NCBI GenBank assembly: GCA_016789705.1
Contig: JAEUQR010000140.1
Span: forward strand, 1 to 46,580
Direction of reading: 5' to 3'
Source of the DNA: Acidobacteriota bacterium
GTDB taxonomy: Bacteria; Acidobacteriota; Vicinamibacteria; Vicinamibacterales; UBA2999
DNA: 46,580 nt
Of this stretch, positions 38,954 to 46,580 are shown piece after piece (within the stretch, counting starts at the first letter, position 1; each line of letters opens with the position of its first letter). A model generated the notes under the pieces. It ran no database searches and had not been told where the DNA came from. It saw only the letters and a list, made by a program, of their open reading frames with translations. The position numbers were made by a program, and so were the translations under genes.

Positions 38954-39622
38954 ATGGTCCGCCCCGCGCTCGTCGTCTTCGATCTCGTCGGCACCACGGT
39001 GCGCGCCGACGATGCCGTGCCGCGCGCGTTCCTCGCCGCACTCGCCGCTGAAGGCGTGGCGCTCGACGCCGCCGCGCTCGTGGAGGTCCGCGGCGCCACC
39101 AAGCGGCTGGCGCTCGGGCGGCTGCTGCCGCCGGGGCCGGACCACGCGGTGGCGGTCGAGCGCGCCTACGCCGCGTTCACGCGGGCGCTGCGCGAGGCAA
39201 ACCGGCCCGACACCGTCGCGCCCGTGCAGGGCGCAGCCGCCGTCGTGACGGGGCTGCGTCGCGCCGGTGTGCGCGTGGCGCTCAACACGGGTTTCGATCG
39301 TGCGCTCGCCGATCACCTGCTCGGCGTGCTCGGCTGGACGGCGCTGGCGGATGCGGTGGTCTGCGGCGACGAGGTCGCGGCCGGGCGGCCGGCGCCGGAC
39401 CTCGTGCGCGCGGCGATGGCGCGCACCGGCATCACTGACGCGGCGGTGGTGGCGAACGTCGGTGACACGACGCTGGACCTCGGCGCCGGCGCGGCGGCCG
39501 GCGTCGGCTGGAACATCGGCGTGTGGAGCGGCGCGCACGACCGCGCGCGCCTGCTGACCGCGCCGCACACGCATCTCTGCGCGTCGGTCGCCGAGGTGCC
39601 GGCGATTCTCGGCGTCGGCTGA
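38954..39622 (+). CDS. HAD-family hydrolase (phosphonatase-like)
   Basis: This 222-aa protein is a haloacid-dehalogenase-fold hydrolase. Motif I is VVFDLVGTTVRAD, with nucleophile Asp10; the +2 Asp of the classical DxD is replaced by Val, as in the phosphonatase-like clade. Other motifs include ALNTGFDRALADHLL (motif II Thr), AAGRPAPDLV (motif III region) and VGDTTLDLGAGAAAGV (motif IV acidic residues). It may hydrolyse a phosphonate or small phosphate ester. It lies 16 nt after the HIT-like gene and converges on the amidohydrolase with 8 nt between stops. Confidence 0.85.
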   Translation: MVRPALVVFDLVGTTVRADDAVPRAFLAALAAEGVALDAAALVEVRGATKRLALGRLLPPGPDHAVAVERAYAAFTRALREANRPDTVAPVQGAAAVVTGLRRAGVRVALNTGFDRALADHLLGVLGWTALADAVVCGDEVAAGRPAPDLVRAAMARTGITDAAVVANVGDTTLDLGAGAAAGVGWNIGVWSGAHDRARLLTAPHTHLCASVAEVPAILGVG

Positions 39623-39630
39623 GACTCGCC

Positions 39631-40920
39631 TCAGGGCGCGGCAGGCGCGAAGCGGCGGCCGCCGATGTAGATCGCCTCGAGCGCGCGCGTGTGCGTGATG
39701 TCGTCGAGCGGGTTCTTGGCGAGCACCAGGAGGTCGGCCTGCGCGCCCCTCGCGATCGTGCCGATGACGCCCTGCTTGCCCCAGCACGCGGCGGCCGTGC
39801 CGGTGGCCGAGACGAGCGCCTGCATCGGCGTGAGTCCCGCCTGCACCATCATCTCGAGCTCCAGATGCTCGAAGAAGCCCTGGAAGCGGCCGGCGGGACC
39901 GGTGTCGGTGCCGAACGCCACGCGGATGCCGGCGTCGTGCACACGCTTCAGGTTGGCCTTCGCCACCTCGAGACCGGCCTTGTATTTCTGGCCGAGCGCC
40001 CACGGCGGGCTGGCGCGGAACTGCGCCTGGCGGTTGGCGTTCGAGATCTCGCCGGCGAGCGCGGCGTTGTGGCCGCGCCGGAAGAACGGATCGTTCGCCC
40101 AGCTCGGCGTCGACTCGTAGACGTAGGTCGAGACCTCGCGCATGAGCGTCGGGGAGTAGCACTGGTTGCCGCGGCGCATCGCCGCGAGGAAGGCGTCATC
40201 GACCGGCAGGTCGCGCACGCTGTGCGCGATGAACGTATTGCCGGCTTCCGCGAGCGCCTTCGCGTCGGCGAGGTAGAAGATGTGCGCGGCCAGCGTGAGC
40301 CCGGCGGCCTTCGCGCGCTCGAGTGTCGCGCGCCAGGCGGCTTCGGGCATCTTCCTCGACGTGCCGAGGTTGTCGTCCACCCGGATCTTCACGAGGTCGG
40401 GCGCGAGGGCGATGACCTTGTCGGTCTCGACGCGCGCGGCCTCGGCCGTGTCGGTGTAGACGATCGGCCCGGCCACGAACACGCGGGCGCGGGCCGGTGG
40501 CGCGGCGGCCTGTTCGGCGCGCAGCGCGAAGGCATCGGCCTGATCGTCGCCGAGCGAGAACACGGTCGTCACACCGTAGGTGGCGTAGGCGCGCAGCTGC
40601 CGTTCGAGATTGGCGCGCGTGTAGTACTGCGGGCCCGACTTCAGACCGTCCACCGCAGACAGATGGCCGTGGGCGTTGACGATCCCGGGCATGAGCGTCT
40701 TGCCACGCGTGTCGACGCGCGTCGCGCCCTCGGGCACGCGCACGCTCGCCGCGGGCCCGACCTCCGCGATGGTGCCGTCGCGTACGACCACGGTGGCGGA
40801 TTCGATGACCTGGCCGGTGCCGTCGATGACCCGGCCGCCGACGAACGCGGTGACCTGCGCGGCCGCCGGTGTGCAGAACGTGACGAACAGCGCGCCGAGA
40901 ACGATCGCAGTACGTGCCAT
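39631..40920 (-). CDS. Secreted amidohydrolase (imidazolonepropionase/urease-fold family)
   Basis: This 429-aa periplasmic protein has a signal peptide (MARTAIVLGALFVTFCTPAAA) and a metal-dependent amidohydrolase fold. It shows AHGHLS (HxH metal motif), KIRVDDN (possible bridging Lys), AHIFYL, AHSVRD and GTDTGPAG (final metal Asp), with the small beta-sandwich at both ends (VTAFVGGRVIDGTG and LLVLAKNPLDDI). Such enzymes act on cyclic amides, dipeptides or xenobiotics; the substrate is unknown. An ATG at 40947 gives a longer N-terminus, but 40920 yields a cleaner signal peptide and lies after a possible TAGAAT -10. A REP-like hairpin lies upstream. Confidence 0.85.
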   Translation of the reverse strand: MARTAIVLGALFVTFCTPAAAQVTAFVGGRVIDGTGQVIESATVVVRDGTIAEVGPAASVRVPEGATRVDTRGKTLMPGIVNAHGHLSAVDGLKSGPQYYTRANLERQLRAYATYGVTTVFSLGDDQADAFALRAEQAAAPPARARVFVAGPIVYTDTAEAARVETDKVIALAPDLVKIRVDDNLGTSRKMPEAAWRATLERAKAAGLTLAAHIFYLADAKALAEAGNTFIAHSVRDLPVDDAFLAAMRRGNQCYSPTLMREVSTYVYESTPSWANDPFFRRGHNAALAGEISNANRQAQFRASPPWALGQKYKAGLEVAKANLKRVHDAGIRVAFGTDTGPAGRFQGFFEHLELEMMVQAGLTPMQALVSATGTAAACWGKQGVIGTIARGAQADLLVLAKNPLDDITHTRALEAIYIGGRRFAPAAP

Positions 40921-40949
40921 GCGCGCGATTCTAGCAGCGCTCCCCATCC

Positions 40950-40990
40950 TCGGGGACAGGCTCCTTACGCGTTTCGTACGGGACCTGTCC
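40950..40990. repeat. REP-like hairpin (GGGGACAGG / CCTGTCCCC)
   Basis: GGGGACAGG (40950-40958) and its complement CCTGTCCCC (40982-40990) form perfect outer arms. Extended over 18 bases per side, 15 pair, around a CGTTT loop. It sits between the photolyase stop and the amidohydrolase start. The sequence type resembles the REP palindromes moved by REP-associated tyrosine transposases (RAYT) in many bacteria. It could also act as a terminator for the photolyase gene, but without a T-run. Confidence 0.6.
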
Positions 40991-40995
40991 CCCGG

Positions 40996-42465
40996 TCAGA
41001 AGAGGCCGGGCTGCGCGGCGTGGCGCTCGAGGTAGCCCTTGAGCCGGATCTTGCGCGCCGTGTTCTCGGACGACATGTAGCGGATCGTGCCGAACACCGG
41101 ACGCTCCGGCCCCCAGGGCCGATCGTAGCGGCCGAGCGTCCAGAAGATGCCGCTGTAGGAGTTCGGGTCGCGGCCATCCACCGCGTAGCGGTTGTTCAGA
41201 TCGATCATCGTCAGAAGCGCCTGCTCGGGCGATGCCGACCACTGCAGGATCTTCTTACCCCAGAGCATCCGCAGGTAGTTGTGCAGCCGGCCCTCGCGGC
41301 GGAGCTGGCGCTGCGCGGCGTTCCAGATCGGGTCGTAGGTGTCGGCCGCGTCGAGGACGTCATGCGCGTAGAGGGGGTCGCGCGGGTCGGCGGCGTGTTT
41401 GGCGAGCGTCGCCTGCGCCCACGACGGCAGTGACCTGTACTGGTCGTAGTCGTCGCGGTGGGCGCACATGTTGTAGCCGAGCTCGCGCCACGTGACGAGC
41501 TGATCCAGGAAGGCCTCGGCCGCCTGCGAGACGCCCCACCAGCCGGTGCGCGTGCCGCGGCCGACGCGCGGCACGTCGCCGAGCCAGCCCTCACGGGCCA
41601 TCACCGCGTCGAAGACTTCGTAGGCCGAGATGTGTCCGAAGTGCAGGTACGGCGAGAGCCCGCTCGTCACGTCGTCGTCGGGATCGTTGCGGTCTTCGAC
41701 GTAGCGCGACAGCCCGCGCGCGAGGAACACGGCGAGCCGGGCGTGTGCGGCGCGCATGCCGCCGACGAGCACGTCGGCCGGCGCCACGCCGTGATCGATC
41801 GGCAGGGCAGCGAACGCCGCGCGATCCCCGGCCAGCGGCCAGGCCGGCCAGCGAGCCGTCACCACCTCGGAGAGCGCGGGCGCCGCCACGGTGAGCCCGC
41901 CGCCCAGGGGCGCGGGCGCGGGGCGCGCGGCGAGATGACCGGCGAGTGAGTTCTGCACGAAACGGCGGTACGCGTACGCCGTCGGGTAGGCGTGGTCGGC
42001 CGCGCGCAGCGGCAGCAGGCCGTTGCCGTCAACCATGTCCACTCGCACGCGCAGCCGCGTCGCGGTGCGTTCGACCATGCGTGGCTGGAAGAAACCGGGC
42101 ACGTCGTCGGTCACGACGAGGGCCGCCTCCGCGGCGAGGGCCTCGAGCAGTCCGCGGCCCTCGGAGGGACGCCGTTCCACATAGGGAAAATACGTCACTC
42201 CAGGCGCCGCGAACGCGCGGGCGTTGTCGGCCATGCCGTCGATGACGAAGCGATGGAAGCGGGCTGACGCCCACGGATAATCCGCGCGCAGGGGCTCGAA
42301 GACGACCAGGCCAAGCCCGCGCGCGCGGGCTTCGCCCACGGCGTGTTCGAGGGCGAAGTTCCACTGCGCCCGCCGGGCGCCGATCATCCAGTAGAGGACG
42401 TAGCGGCCACCGCCCGAAGGCTGATCGTTCGCCGTGCGTATCCTGAGCGGGGGAATGGCCGTCAT
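40996..42465 (-). CDS. Class II deoxyribodipyrimidine (CPD) photolyase
   Basis: This 489-aa flavoprotein repairs UV cyclobutane dimers using blue light. It has the N-terminal RYVLYWMIGARRAQWNFALE typical of class II photolyases, VVTDDVPGFFQPR, SGLSPYLHFGHISAYEV and a FAD-binding C-terminal domain with LDQLVTWRELGYNM, YDPIWNAAQRQLRREGRLHN, RMLWGKKILQWS and NNRYAVDGRDPNSYSGIFW. These are class II signatures, not class I or cryptochrome. The ATG at 42465 gives the usual family start; an upstream ATG at 42510 is possible. Neither has a strong ribosome binding site. It is divergent from the bacilliredoxin gene. Confidence 0.94.
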   Translation of the reverse strand: MTAIPPLRIRTANDQPSGGGRYVLYWMIGARRAQWNFALEHAVGEARARGLGLVVFEPLRADYPWASARFHRFVIDGMADNARAFAAPGVTYFPYVERRPSEGRGLLEALAAEAALVVTDDVPGFFQPRMVERTATRLRVRVDMVDGNGLLPLRAADHAYPTAYAYRRFVQNSLAGHLAARPAPAPLGGGLTVAAPALSEVVTARWPAWPLAGDRAAFAALPIDHGVAPADVLVGGMRAAHARLAVFLARGLSRYVEDRNDPDDDVTSGLSPYLHFGHISAYEVFDAVMAREGWLGDVPRVGRGTRTGWWGVSQAAEAFLDQLVTWRELGYNMCAHRDDYDQYRSLPSWAQATLAKHAADPRDPLYAHDVLDAADTYDPIWNAAQRQLRREGRLHNYLRMLWGKKILQWSASPEQALLTMIDLNNRYAVDGRDPNSYSGIFWTLGRYDRPWGPERPVFGTIRYMSSENTARKIRLKGYLERHAAQPGLF

Positions 42466-42504
42466 AGGAAGAGACCGCGCACCCGCGCGCCGCGGGCCGT
42501 GCGC

Positions 42505-42566
42505 TATCATTTCACTGTCAGCGCGTCTGTGCGACTCCGTGTTGGACGTCGCCGCGAGTCGCGGCG
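42505..42566 (+). promoter_or_regulatory. Candidate promoter and leader hairpin of the bacilliredoxin gene
   Basis: TATCAT (42505-42510) is a fair -10 element and predicts a leader of about 85 nt. Within that leader CGCCGCG (42550-42556) pairs with CGCGGCG (42560-42566) around an AGT loop. The hairpin ends 23 nt before the AAGGAG ribosome binding site, so it probably does not block it. Confidence 0.35.
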
Positions 42567-42602
42567 TCCCCGGCTCGTCCGTGCGCTCAAGGAGTCCCAT
42601 CG

Positions 42603-43025
42603 ATGATCGTCCAGCGTTACCCCGAACATTTCATCGCTCCGATGCGCGAAGAACTCACGACCCTCGGTTTCGAGGAGCTGCGCACGCCGGACGCGGTGGA
42701 TGCCGCCGTGGCGCGTCCGGGCACGACGCTGCTCGTCGTGAACTCGGTGTGCGGCTGCGCCGCCGGCAAAGCCCGCCCCGGCATCGCGATGGCGCTCAGG
42801 CACGCGACGAAGCCGGCGCAGCTTGCCACGGTGTTCGCCGGCGCGGACCTCGAGGCCACCGAACAGGCGCGCGCGCACATGGCGCCGTACCCGCCCTCAT
42901 CGCCGTCGATTGCGCTGCTCAAGGACGGCAAGGTGGCGTTCATGCTCGAGCGCCGCGACATCGAGGGCCGTCCGGCCGAACGGATCGCCGAGGCGCTGAC
43001 CGCGGCCTTCGACCAGCTCTGCTAG
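42603..43025 (+). CDS. Bacilliredoxin (BrxA/BrxB family)
   Basis: This 140-aa thioredoxin-fold protein has the characteristic CGC motif (Cys50-Gly-Cys52 in NSVCGCAAGKARPG), unlike the CxxC of ordinary thioredoxins. Family members remove bacillithiol from S-bacillithiolated proteins. Whether this organism makes bacillithiol is not shown here, though Acidobacteria are reported to carry bacillithiol genes. It has a good AAGGAG ribosome binding site 8 nt before the ATG. It is divergent from the photolyase, so both may serve oxidative or light stress. Confidence 0.9.
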   Translation: MIVQRYPEHFIAPMREELTTLGFEELRTPDAVDAAVARPGTTLLVVNSVCGCAAGKARPGIAMALRHATKPAQLATVFAGADLEATEQARAHMAPYPPSSPSIALLKDGKVAFMLERRDIEGRPAERIAEALTAAFDQLC

Positions 43026-43046
43026 GCGGGCAGCGGCTTACCCGCC
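43025..43046. terminator. Small convergent hairpin between bacilliredoxin and moaA
   Basis: GGCGGG (43025-43030) and CCCGCC (43041-43046) pair around a 10-nt loop that includes the moaA stop. No T-run; weak evidence. Confidence 0.25.
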
Positions 43047-44054
43047 GCGCGTGTGCATCTCGAGATGCGGATTGCGCTTGAGCGTGCTCACTGGAATGAG
43101 CGGCCGCCGGTCGGGCACGCCGAGCCGCATCTCGGCGCCGCGATCGGTGCGCGCCGTCCAGGTGCCGGTGATGAGCGCGCGAATCTCGTCGTCTGACGCG
43201 CCACCGCGCAGGGGCGCCCGCAGGTCCAGGCCGCGCGTGGCGTAGAGGCACGTGTAGAGCACGCCATCGGCGGTGAGCCGCGCCCGATCGCAGTCGCGAC
43301 AGAAGGGCGCCGTCGTCGAGGCGATGACACCGAACGGCGTGCCGTCCGGCAGCCGGAAGCGATCCGCCGGCGCGGCGTTCTCCTTCTCGGCCGGCGCAAT
43401 CGGCCCGAAGGCATCCGCGATGCGCTCCAGAATCTCGGCGCGGGACACCACCTGCGCCGCCGTCCAGCCGGTGGCGCCGCCGACGTCCATGTACTCGATG
43501 AAGCGGATCTCGCCGCCCTGCCGGCGGGCGAAGTGCACGAGGTCCACGATCTCGTCGTCGTTGACGCCGCGAATGATCACGGTGTCGAGCTTGAAGCCGG
43601 GAAAGGTCTGCGCTGCCGTGCCGATCCCGGCGAGGGTGCGTGTCAGTTCGTCCTGACGCGTCATCGTCACGAAGCGGTCGCGCTGCAGGGTGTCGAGGCT
43701 CACCGTCACGCGTTTCAGGCCGGCGCCCTTGAGCGCGGCCGCGAACGGCCCGAGCAGGATGCCGTTCGTGGTCATCGCCAGATCGCGGACCCCGGCGTGC
43801 CGGGCGAGCGCGGTGACCAGCTCGGGCAGGTTCGTGCGGAGCAGCGGCTCGCCGCCGGTCAGTCGTAGCTTGTCCACGCCAAGCCCCACGAAGAGGGCGA
43901 CCAGCCGGTCGATCTCCTCGAAGGTCAGGACGTCGTGCTTCGGCAGCCAGGCGTACTCCGCCTCCGGCATGCAGTACTGACAGCGCAGATTGCAGCGGTC
44001 GGTGACCGAGAGGCGCAGGTTGCGGAGCGGGCGCTGGAAAGTGTCTCGGACCAT
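43038..44054 (-). CDS. moaA: GTP 3',8-cyclase MoaA (molybdenum cofactor biosynthesis)
   Basis: This 338-aa radical SAM enzyme converts GTP to the cyclic pyranopterin precursor. It has the N-terminal cluster motif CNLRCQYC (Cys21, 25, 28), the SAM segment LRLTGGEPLLR, and the C-terminal second cluster in FCRDCDRARLTADGVLYTC. It ends in Gly-Gly, as needed for the enzyme's GTP cyclisation. The ATG at 44054 is preferred; the frame is open upstream. It is divergent from the NagX-like gene, and converges on the bacilliredoxin gene with 12 nt between stops. No other moa genes lie nearby. Confidence 0.96.
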   Translation of the reverse strand: MVRDTFQRPLRNLRLSVTDRCNLRCQYCMPEAEYAWLPKHDVLTFEEIDRLVALFVGLGVDKLRLTGGEPLLRTNLPELVTALARHAGVRDLAMTTNGILLGPFAAALKGAGLKRVTVSLDTLQRDRFVTMTRQDELTRTLAGIGTAAQTFPGFKLDTVIIRGVNDDEIVDLVHFARRQGGEIRFIEYMDVGGATGWTAAQVVSRAEILERIADAFGPIAPAEKENAAPADRFRLPDGTPFGVIASTTAPFCRDCDRARLTADGVLYTCLYATRGLDLRAPLRGGASDDEIRALITGTWTARTDRGAEMRLGVPDRRPLIPVSTLKRNPHLEMHTRGG

Positions 44055-44096
44055 CGGGGGCGGCAACCCTCTGGATTGTGGCACACTGGCCCGCCG

Positions 44097-45203
44097 ATGC
44101 GCCTGCGATCGCTCGATGTCTTCCGGGGTCTGACGATGGCCGCCATGGTCATCGTGAACAATCCCGGCGACTGGAACGCGGTCTACCCGCCGCTGTTGCA
44201 CGCGGCGTGGCACGGCTGGACGCCGACGGATCTCATCTTCCCGGCCTTCCTCTTCATCGTCGGCGCTGCGATGGCGCTCGGCGCCCCGGAGCGGCTGGCG
44301 CCGGCCACGGTGCTGCGCCGCGGGGCGGTGCTCGTCGGGCTCGGCCTCTTTCTATCGGGCTTCCCGTTCTTCGAACCGTCGCGCTGGCGGATTCCGGGTG
44401 TGCTGCAGCGCATCGGCCTCTGCTACGTCGCGGCGGTCTTCGTCTGGCAGGCGCTGGCGGTGCGCGGCGATGCCGTGGCCACCACCCGGCGTCTCGCCGG
44501 CGCCACCGCGGCATGCCTGCTCGGCTACTGGACGCTCGTCGCCCTCGTGCCGCCGCCGGGAGGCGTGGCCGGCGATCTGACGCCGGAGGGGAACCTCGGC
44601 GCGTGGTTGGACCGCGCGGTCTTCGGCACGCACCTGTGGAAGACCACCTGGGATCCGGAAGGACTGCTGAGCTCGCTGCCGGCGGTCGGCACGACGCTCA
44701 TGGGCGTCGTGGCGGGCGTGTGGATCGGCCGCGCGCGACCGGCCTGCATGGCGCCGTCGCTCGTCACGGCCGGCGCGGCGGCCATGGCCGTGGGCGCCCT
44801 GTGGGATGTGTTCTTCCCGATCAACAAGTCCCTGTGGACGAGTTCCTACGCCCTCTTCACCGGCGGCGTCGCGATGGTCGTGCTGGGCCTGCTGCACCGG
44901 CGGCTCGACGACGGGCGCTCGACGGCCGCGCTCGATCGGCTGACCGCGCCGTTCGTCGTGCTCGGCCGCAACGCGCTCCTGCTGTTCGTCCTGTCCGGGC
45001 TGCTGGCGAAGCTGATGATCGTGCTGACGGTGCCGGGCCCGGCGGGCGCTCCCGTGACGCTGCAGCGATGGCTCTATGACGCGGCCTTCGCGCCACTCGG
45101 ACCGCCCAGGGTGACCTCATTGCTGTATGCGGTGGCGACGCTCGGGATGTTCTATGGTCTGCTCGTCTGGCAGGATCGTCGGCGTCTGTATTGGAGCGTA
45201 TGA
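44097..45203 (+). CDS. NagX-like / heparan N-acetyltransferase-like membrane protein (DUF5009)
   Basis: This 368-aa membrane protein begins MRLRSLDVFRGLTMAAMVIV and has HAAWHGWTPTDLIFPAFLFIV, a signature shared by DUF5009, NagX (a suggested GlcNAc transporter) and human HGSNAT acetyltransferase. About ten membrane helices are predicted. A catalytic His is expected in HGWTPTD. It may transfer acyl groups to an amino sugar across the membrane, or transport one; I cannot choose. It is divergent from moaA and coupled to the next flavoprotein gene through ATGA overlap. Confidence 0.85.
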   Translation: MRLRSLDVFRGLTMAAMVIVNNPGDWNAVYPPLLHAAWHGWTPTDLIFPAFLFIVGAAMALGAPERLAPATVLRRGAVLVGLGLFLSGFPFFEPSRWRIPGVLQRIGLCYVAAVFVWQALAVRGDAVATTRRLAGATAACLLGYWTLVALVPPPGGVAGDLTPEGNLGAWLDRAVFGTHLWKTTWDPEGLLSSLPAVGTTLMGVVAGVWIGRARPACMAPSLVTAGAAAMAVGALWDVFFPINKSLWTSSYALFTGGVAMVVLGLLHRRLDDGRSTAALDRLTAPFVVLGRNALLLFVLSGLLAKLMIVLTVPGPAGAPVTLQRWLYDAAFAPLGPPRVTSLLYAVATLGMFYGLLVWQDRRRLYWSV

Positions 45204-46357
45204 CTCAGGGCATGACAAAACGATCGGTCGTCGTGGTGGGCGCGGGTGTGTTCGGCGCGTGGAGCGCAGTCCGTCTGGCGCGTGACGGCTGGCGCGTCAC
45301 GCTCGTGGACGCCTACGGCCCGGCCAACGGGCGCGCCAGTTCGTCGGATCACTCGCGGGTGATTCGCGCCGGCTACGGCGCCGATGCGATCTACACCACC
45401 TGGGCGATAGAGGCGCTCGCCGACTGGCGGTGGCTGGCCAAGAAGTCGGGCGACAGTCTGGTGGAGGAGTGCGGCGCGCTCTTCCTCGGCGAGCCTGGCA
45501 GCCCGCATCTGGCCGCGACGGCCGCGACCCTCACGGCGTGCGGCGTGACGCACGAGCGGCTCGACGCGGCGGCGGTGGTCAGCCGGTATCCGCAGCTCGG
45601 TGTCATCGGCCTCGGCGACGCGATCTACGAGGCGCGCGGCGGTGTGATCCGGGCCCGGCGCGCCGTGGCGGCGGCCGTGACCACGGCGCGCGCCTACGGC
45701 GTCACCTGTCGCCAGGCACGCGTGCTGCCGCCGGACGAGTCGTCGAGCGCGCCGGTCGTGCGGCTCGCGGACGGCGAGCGGCTCGAGGCGGAGCAGTTCG
45801 TATTCGCATGTGGTCCCTGGCTGCCCGCGCTCTTTCCCGAGGCCGTGGGCGGACGTATACGCCCGACGCGGCAGGAAGTGTTGTACTTCGGCGTGCCGGC
45901 CGGTGACGGCCGATTCGCGATCGACCGGCTGCCCGTGTGGATCGACTTCGCGGCCGGCCTCTATGGCATTCCCGATCTCGACACGCACGGATTCAAGGTC
46001 GGCATCGACCATCATGGGCCGCCGATCGACCCCGACACGGCGGACCGCGTGGTGGGCAGCGATGCGATCGCGACGGCGCGGGCGTTCCTCGCACGGCGCT
46101 TCCCGGCGCTGATGGCGGCGCCGCTCCTCGACGCGCGCGTCTGTCAGTACGAGAACACGACGAGCGGCGACTTCATCATCGATCGCCACCCGCGCTGGAG
46201 CGATGTGTGGATCGTCGGTGGCGGGTCGGGCCACGGTTTCAAACACGGGCCGGCCGTAGGCAAACACGTGACCGACCTGCTCGCGGGCCGCGCCGCCGTC
46301 GAGCCGCGTTTCGCGCTCGCCGGGAAGTCCACGGCTGCGGCGCGCGCCGTCTACTGA
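45200..46357 (+). CDS. Sarcosine-oxidase-type FAD-dependent amino acid oxidase
   Basis: This 385-aa flavoprotein has the dinucleotide-binding start VVVVGAGVFGAWSAVRLARD and acidic Asp (LVDAYG), then SSSDHSRVIRAGYG, the His-rich GIDHHGPPID region and the C-terminal ATP/FAD lock VGGGSGHGFKHGPAVGKHV. The segment RVCQYENTTSGDFIIDRHP aligns with the monomeric sarcosine oxidase site where a Cys binds FAD covalently. The substrate may be an N-methyl amino acid such as sarcosine or N-methyltryptophan, or an unrelated amine. The ATG at 45200 overlaps the preceding stop (ATGA); an ATG at 45212 is an alternative. It converges on the UPF0182 gene with a 7-nt overlap. Confidence 0.88.
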   Translation: MTQGMTKRSVVVVGAGVFGAWSAVRLARDGWRVTLVDAYGPANGRASSSDHSRVIRAGYGADAIYTTWAIEALADWRWLAKKSGDSLVEECGALFLGEPGSPHLAATAATLTACGVTHERLDAAAVVSRYPQLGVIGLGDAIYEARGGVIRARRAVAAAVTTARAYGVTCRQARVLPPDESSSAPVVRLADGERLEAEQFVFACGPWLPALFPEAVGGRIRPTRQEVLYFGVPAGDGRFAIDRLPVWIDFAAGLYGIPDLDTHGFKVGIDHHGPPIDPDTADRVVGSDAIATARAFLARRFPALMAAPLLDARVCQYENTTSGDFIIDRHPRWSDVWIVGGGSGHGFKHGPAVGKHVTDLLAGRAAVEPRFALAGKSTAAARAVY

Positions 46358-46580
46358 GGCCGCGTCTTCGCCAGCAGTTCGAGGAGCTGGCCGAGGCGGC
46401 CGATCTCGTCGCCGTATTTCGCCCAGTCGCCGGCGCGCTGTGCGTCGATGGCGCGCTGGTAGGCGGCCTGTGCTTCGGCGGCCAGTTGCGGCGCGGGCAG
46501 CGCGGCGACGGCCGCCGGCAGCGGCGCGACGGCAGCCGGCGCGGCGGCCGCGCCGGGCAGCGCCCCCGGGACGCCCGCGG
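46351..46580 (-). CDS. UPF0182-family membrane protein, C-terminal end only
   Basis: The visible 76 codons run in from the right window edge to a TAG at 46351-46353. The Ala/Pro-rich linker is followed by AYQRAIDAQRAGDWAKYGDE and IGRLGQLLELLAK, which resembles the C-terminal tail of UPF0182 (COG1615) proteins. These are large proteins with several membrane helices and an unknown role. The N-terminus and start lie outside the window. Its end overlaps the flavoprotein gene's end by 7 nt on the opposite strand. Confidence 0.65.
   Translation of the reverse strand, partial: AGVPGALPGAAAAPAAVAPLPAAVAALPAPQLAAEAQAAYQRAIDAQRAGDWAKYGDEIGRLGQLLELLAKTRPQ

Overview
This is a GC-rich bacterial chromosome segment of mostly single-copy housekeeping genes, tightly packed with many 1-11 nt gene overlaps. 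Third codon positions are almost always G or C, so long open frames on the opposite strand are shadows. Gene content and order (PQQ-dependent dehydrogenase, yicC-gmk-coaBC-udg-priA, an NtrC-type regulator beside a HlyD/ABC operon, a HIT-like 'Ap4A hydrolase', DUF3810, UPF0182) suggest Acidobacteriota, perhaps Vicinamibacteria. This is inference; no rRNA is present. I see no CRISPR array, prophage, plasmid origin or complete transposon.

Layout. 1-542: the N-terminal 180 codons of an ion-transporter-like antiporter, divergent from hflX. 609-5871 (+): hflX, a TPR/SLH lipoprotein, a CDP-alcohol phosphatidyltransferase, then a secreted PQQ dehydrogenase ending in a strong terminator. 5872-6250: gene-free, with a large nested inverted repeat. 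6251-7520: an ECF sigma factor plus small membrane protein (-), divergent from a 115-aa membrane protein; a perfect 24-bp palindrome lies between them. 7541-15230 (-): a seven-gene exopolysaccharide operon (five glycosyltransferases, a WcaJ-type priming transferase, a UDP-glucuronate decarboxylase). It is divergent from 15354-19413 (+): ugd, galE and an MsbA-like exporter. Together these can make UDP-GlcA, UDP-Xyl and UDP-Gal, build a lipid-linked glycan and move a lipid substrate. 19450-25398 (+): yicC, gmk, coaBC, family-4 UDG, priA, with a second nested inverted repeat before priA. 25427-26683 (-): an HU/IHF gene with a near-consensus promoter, then a site-2 protease. 26844-31496 (+): der, a MerR-type regulator, tRNA-Pro(GGG), a fibronectin-III protein, a DUF3810 metalloprotease-like protein, and Sua5.

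31507-36947 (-) is the most distinctive unit: HlyD adaptor, two ABC ATPases, an NtrC-type response regulator and its histidine kinase, with no ABC permease. Upstream lie a sigma-54-like -24/-12 element and, about 75 bp further upstream, a concentric dyad placed like an enhancer site. This looks like a self-regulated export or envelope-stress module whose permease is encoded elsewhere.

37170-46580: a diaminopropionate ammonia-lyase-like PLP enzyme lacking one expected catalytic Asp, a HIT-like protein with a zinc ribbon, a HAD hydrolase, a secreted amidohydrolase, a REP-like hairpin, a class II photolyase, a bacilliredoxin, moaA, a NagX-like acyltransferase, a sarcosine-oxidase-type flavoprotein, and the C-terminal end of a UPF0182 protein cut by the window edge.
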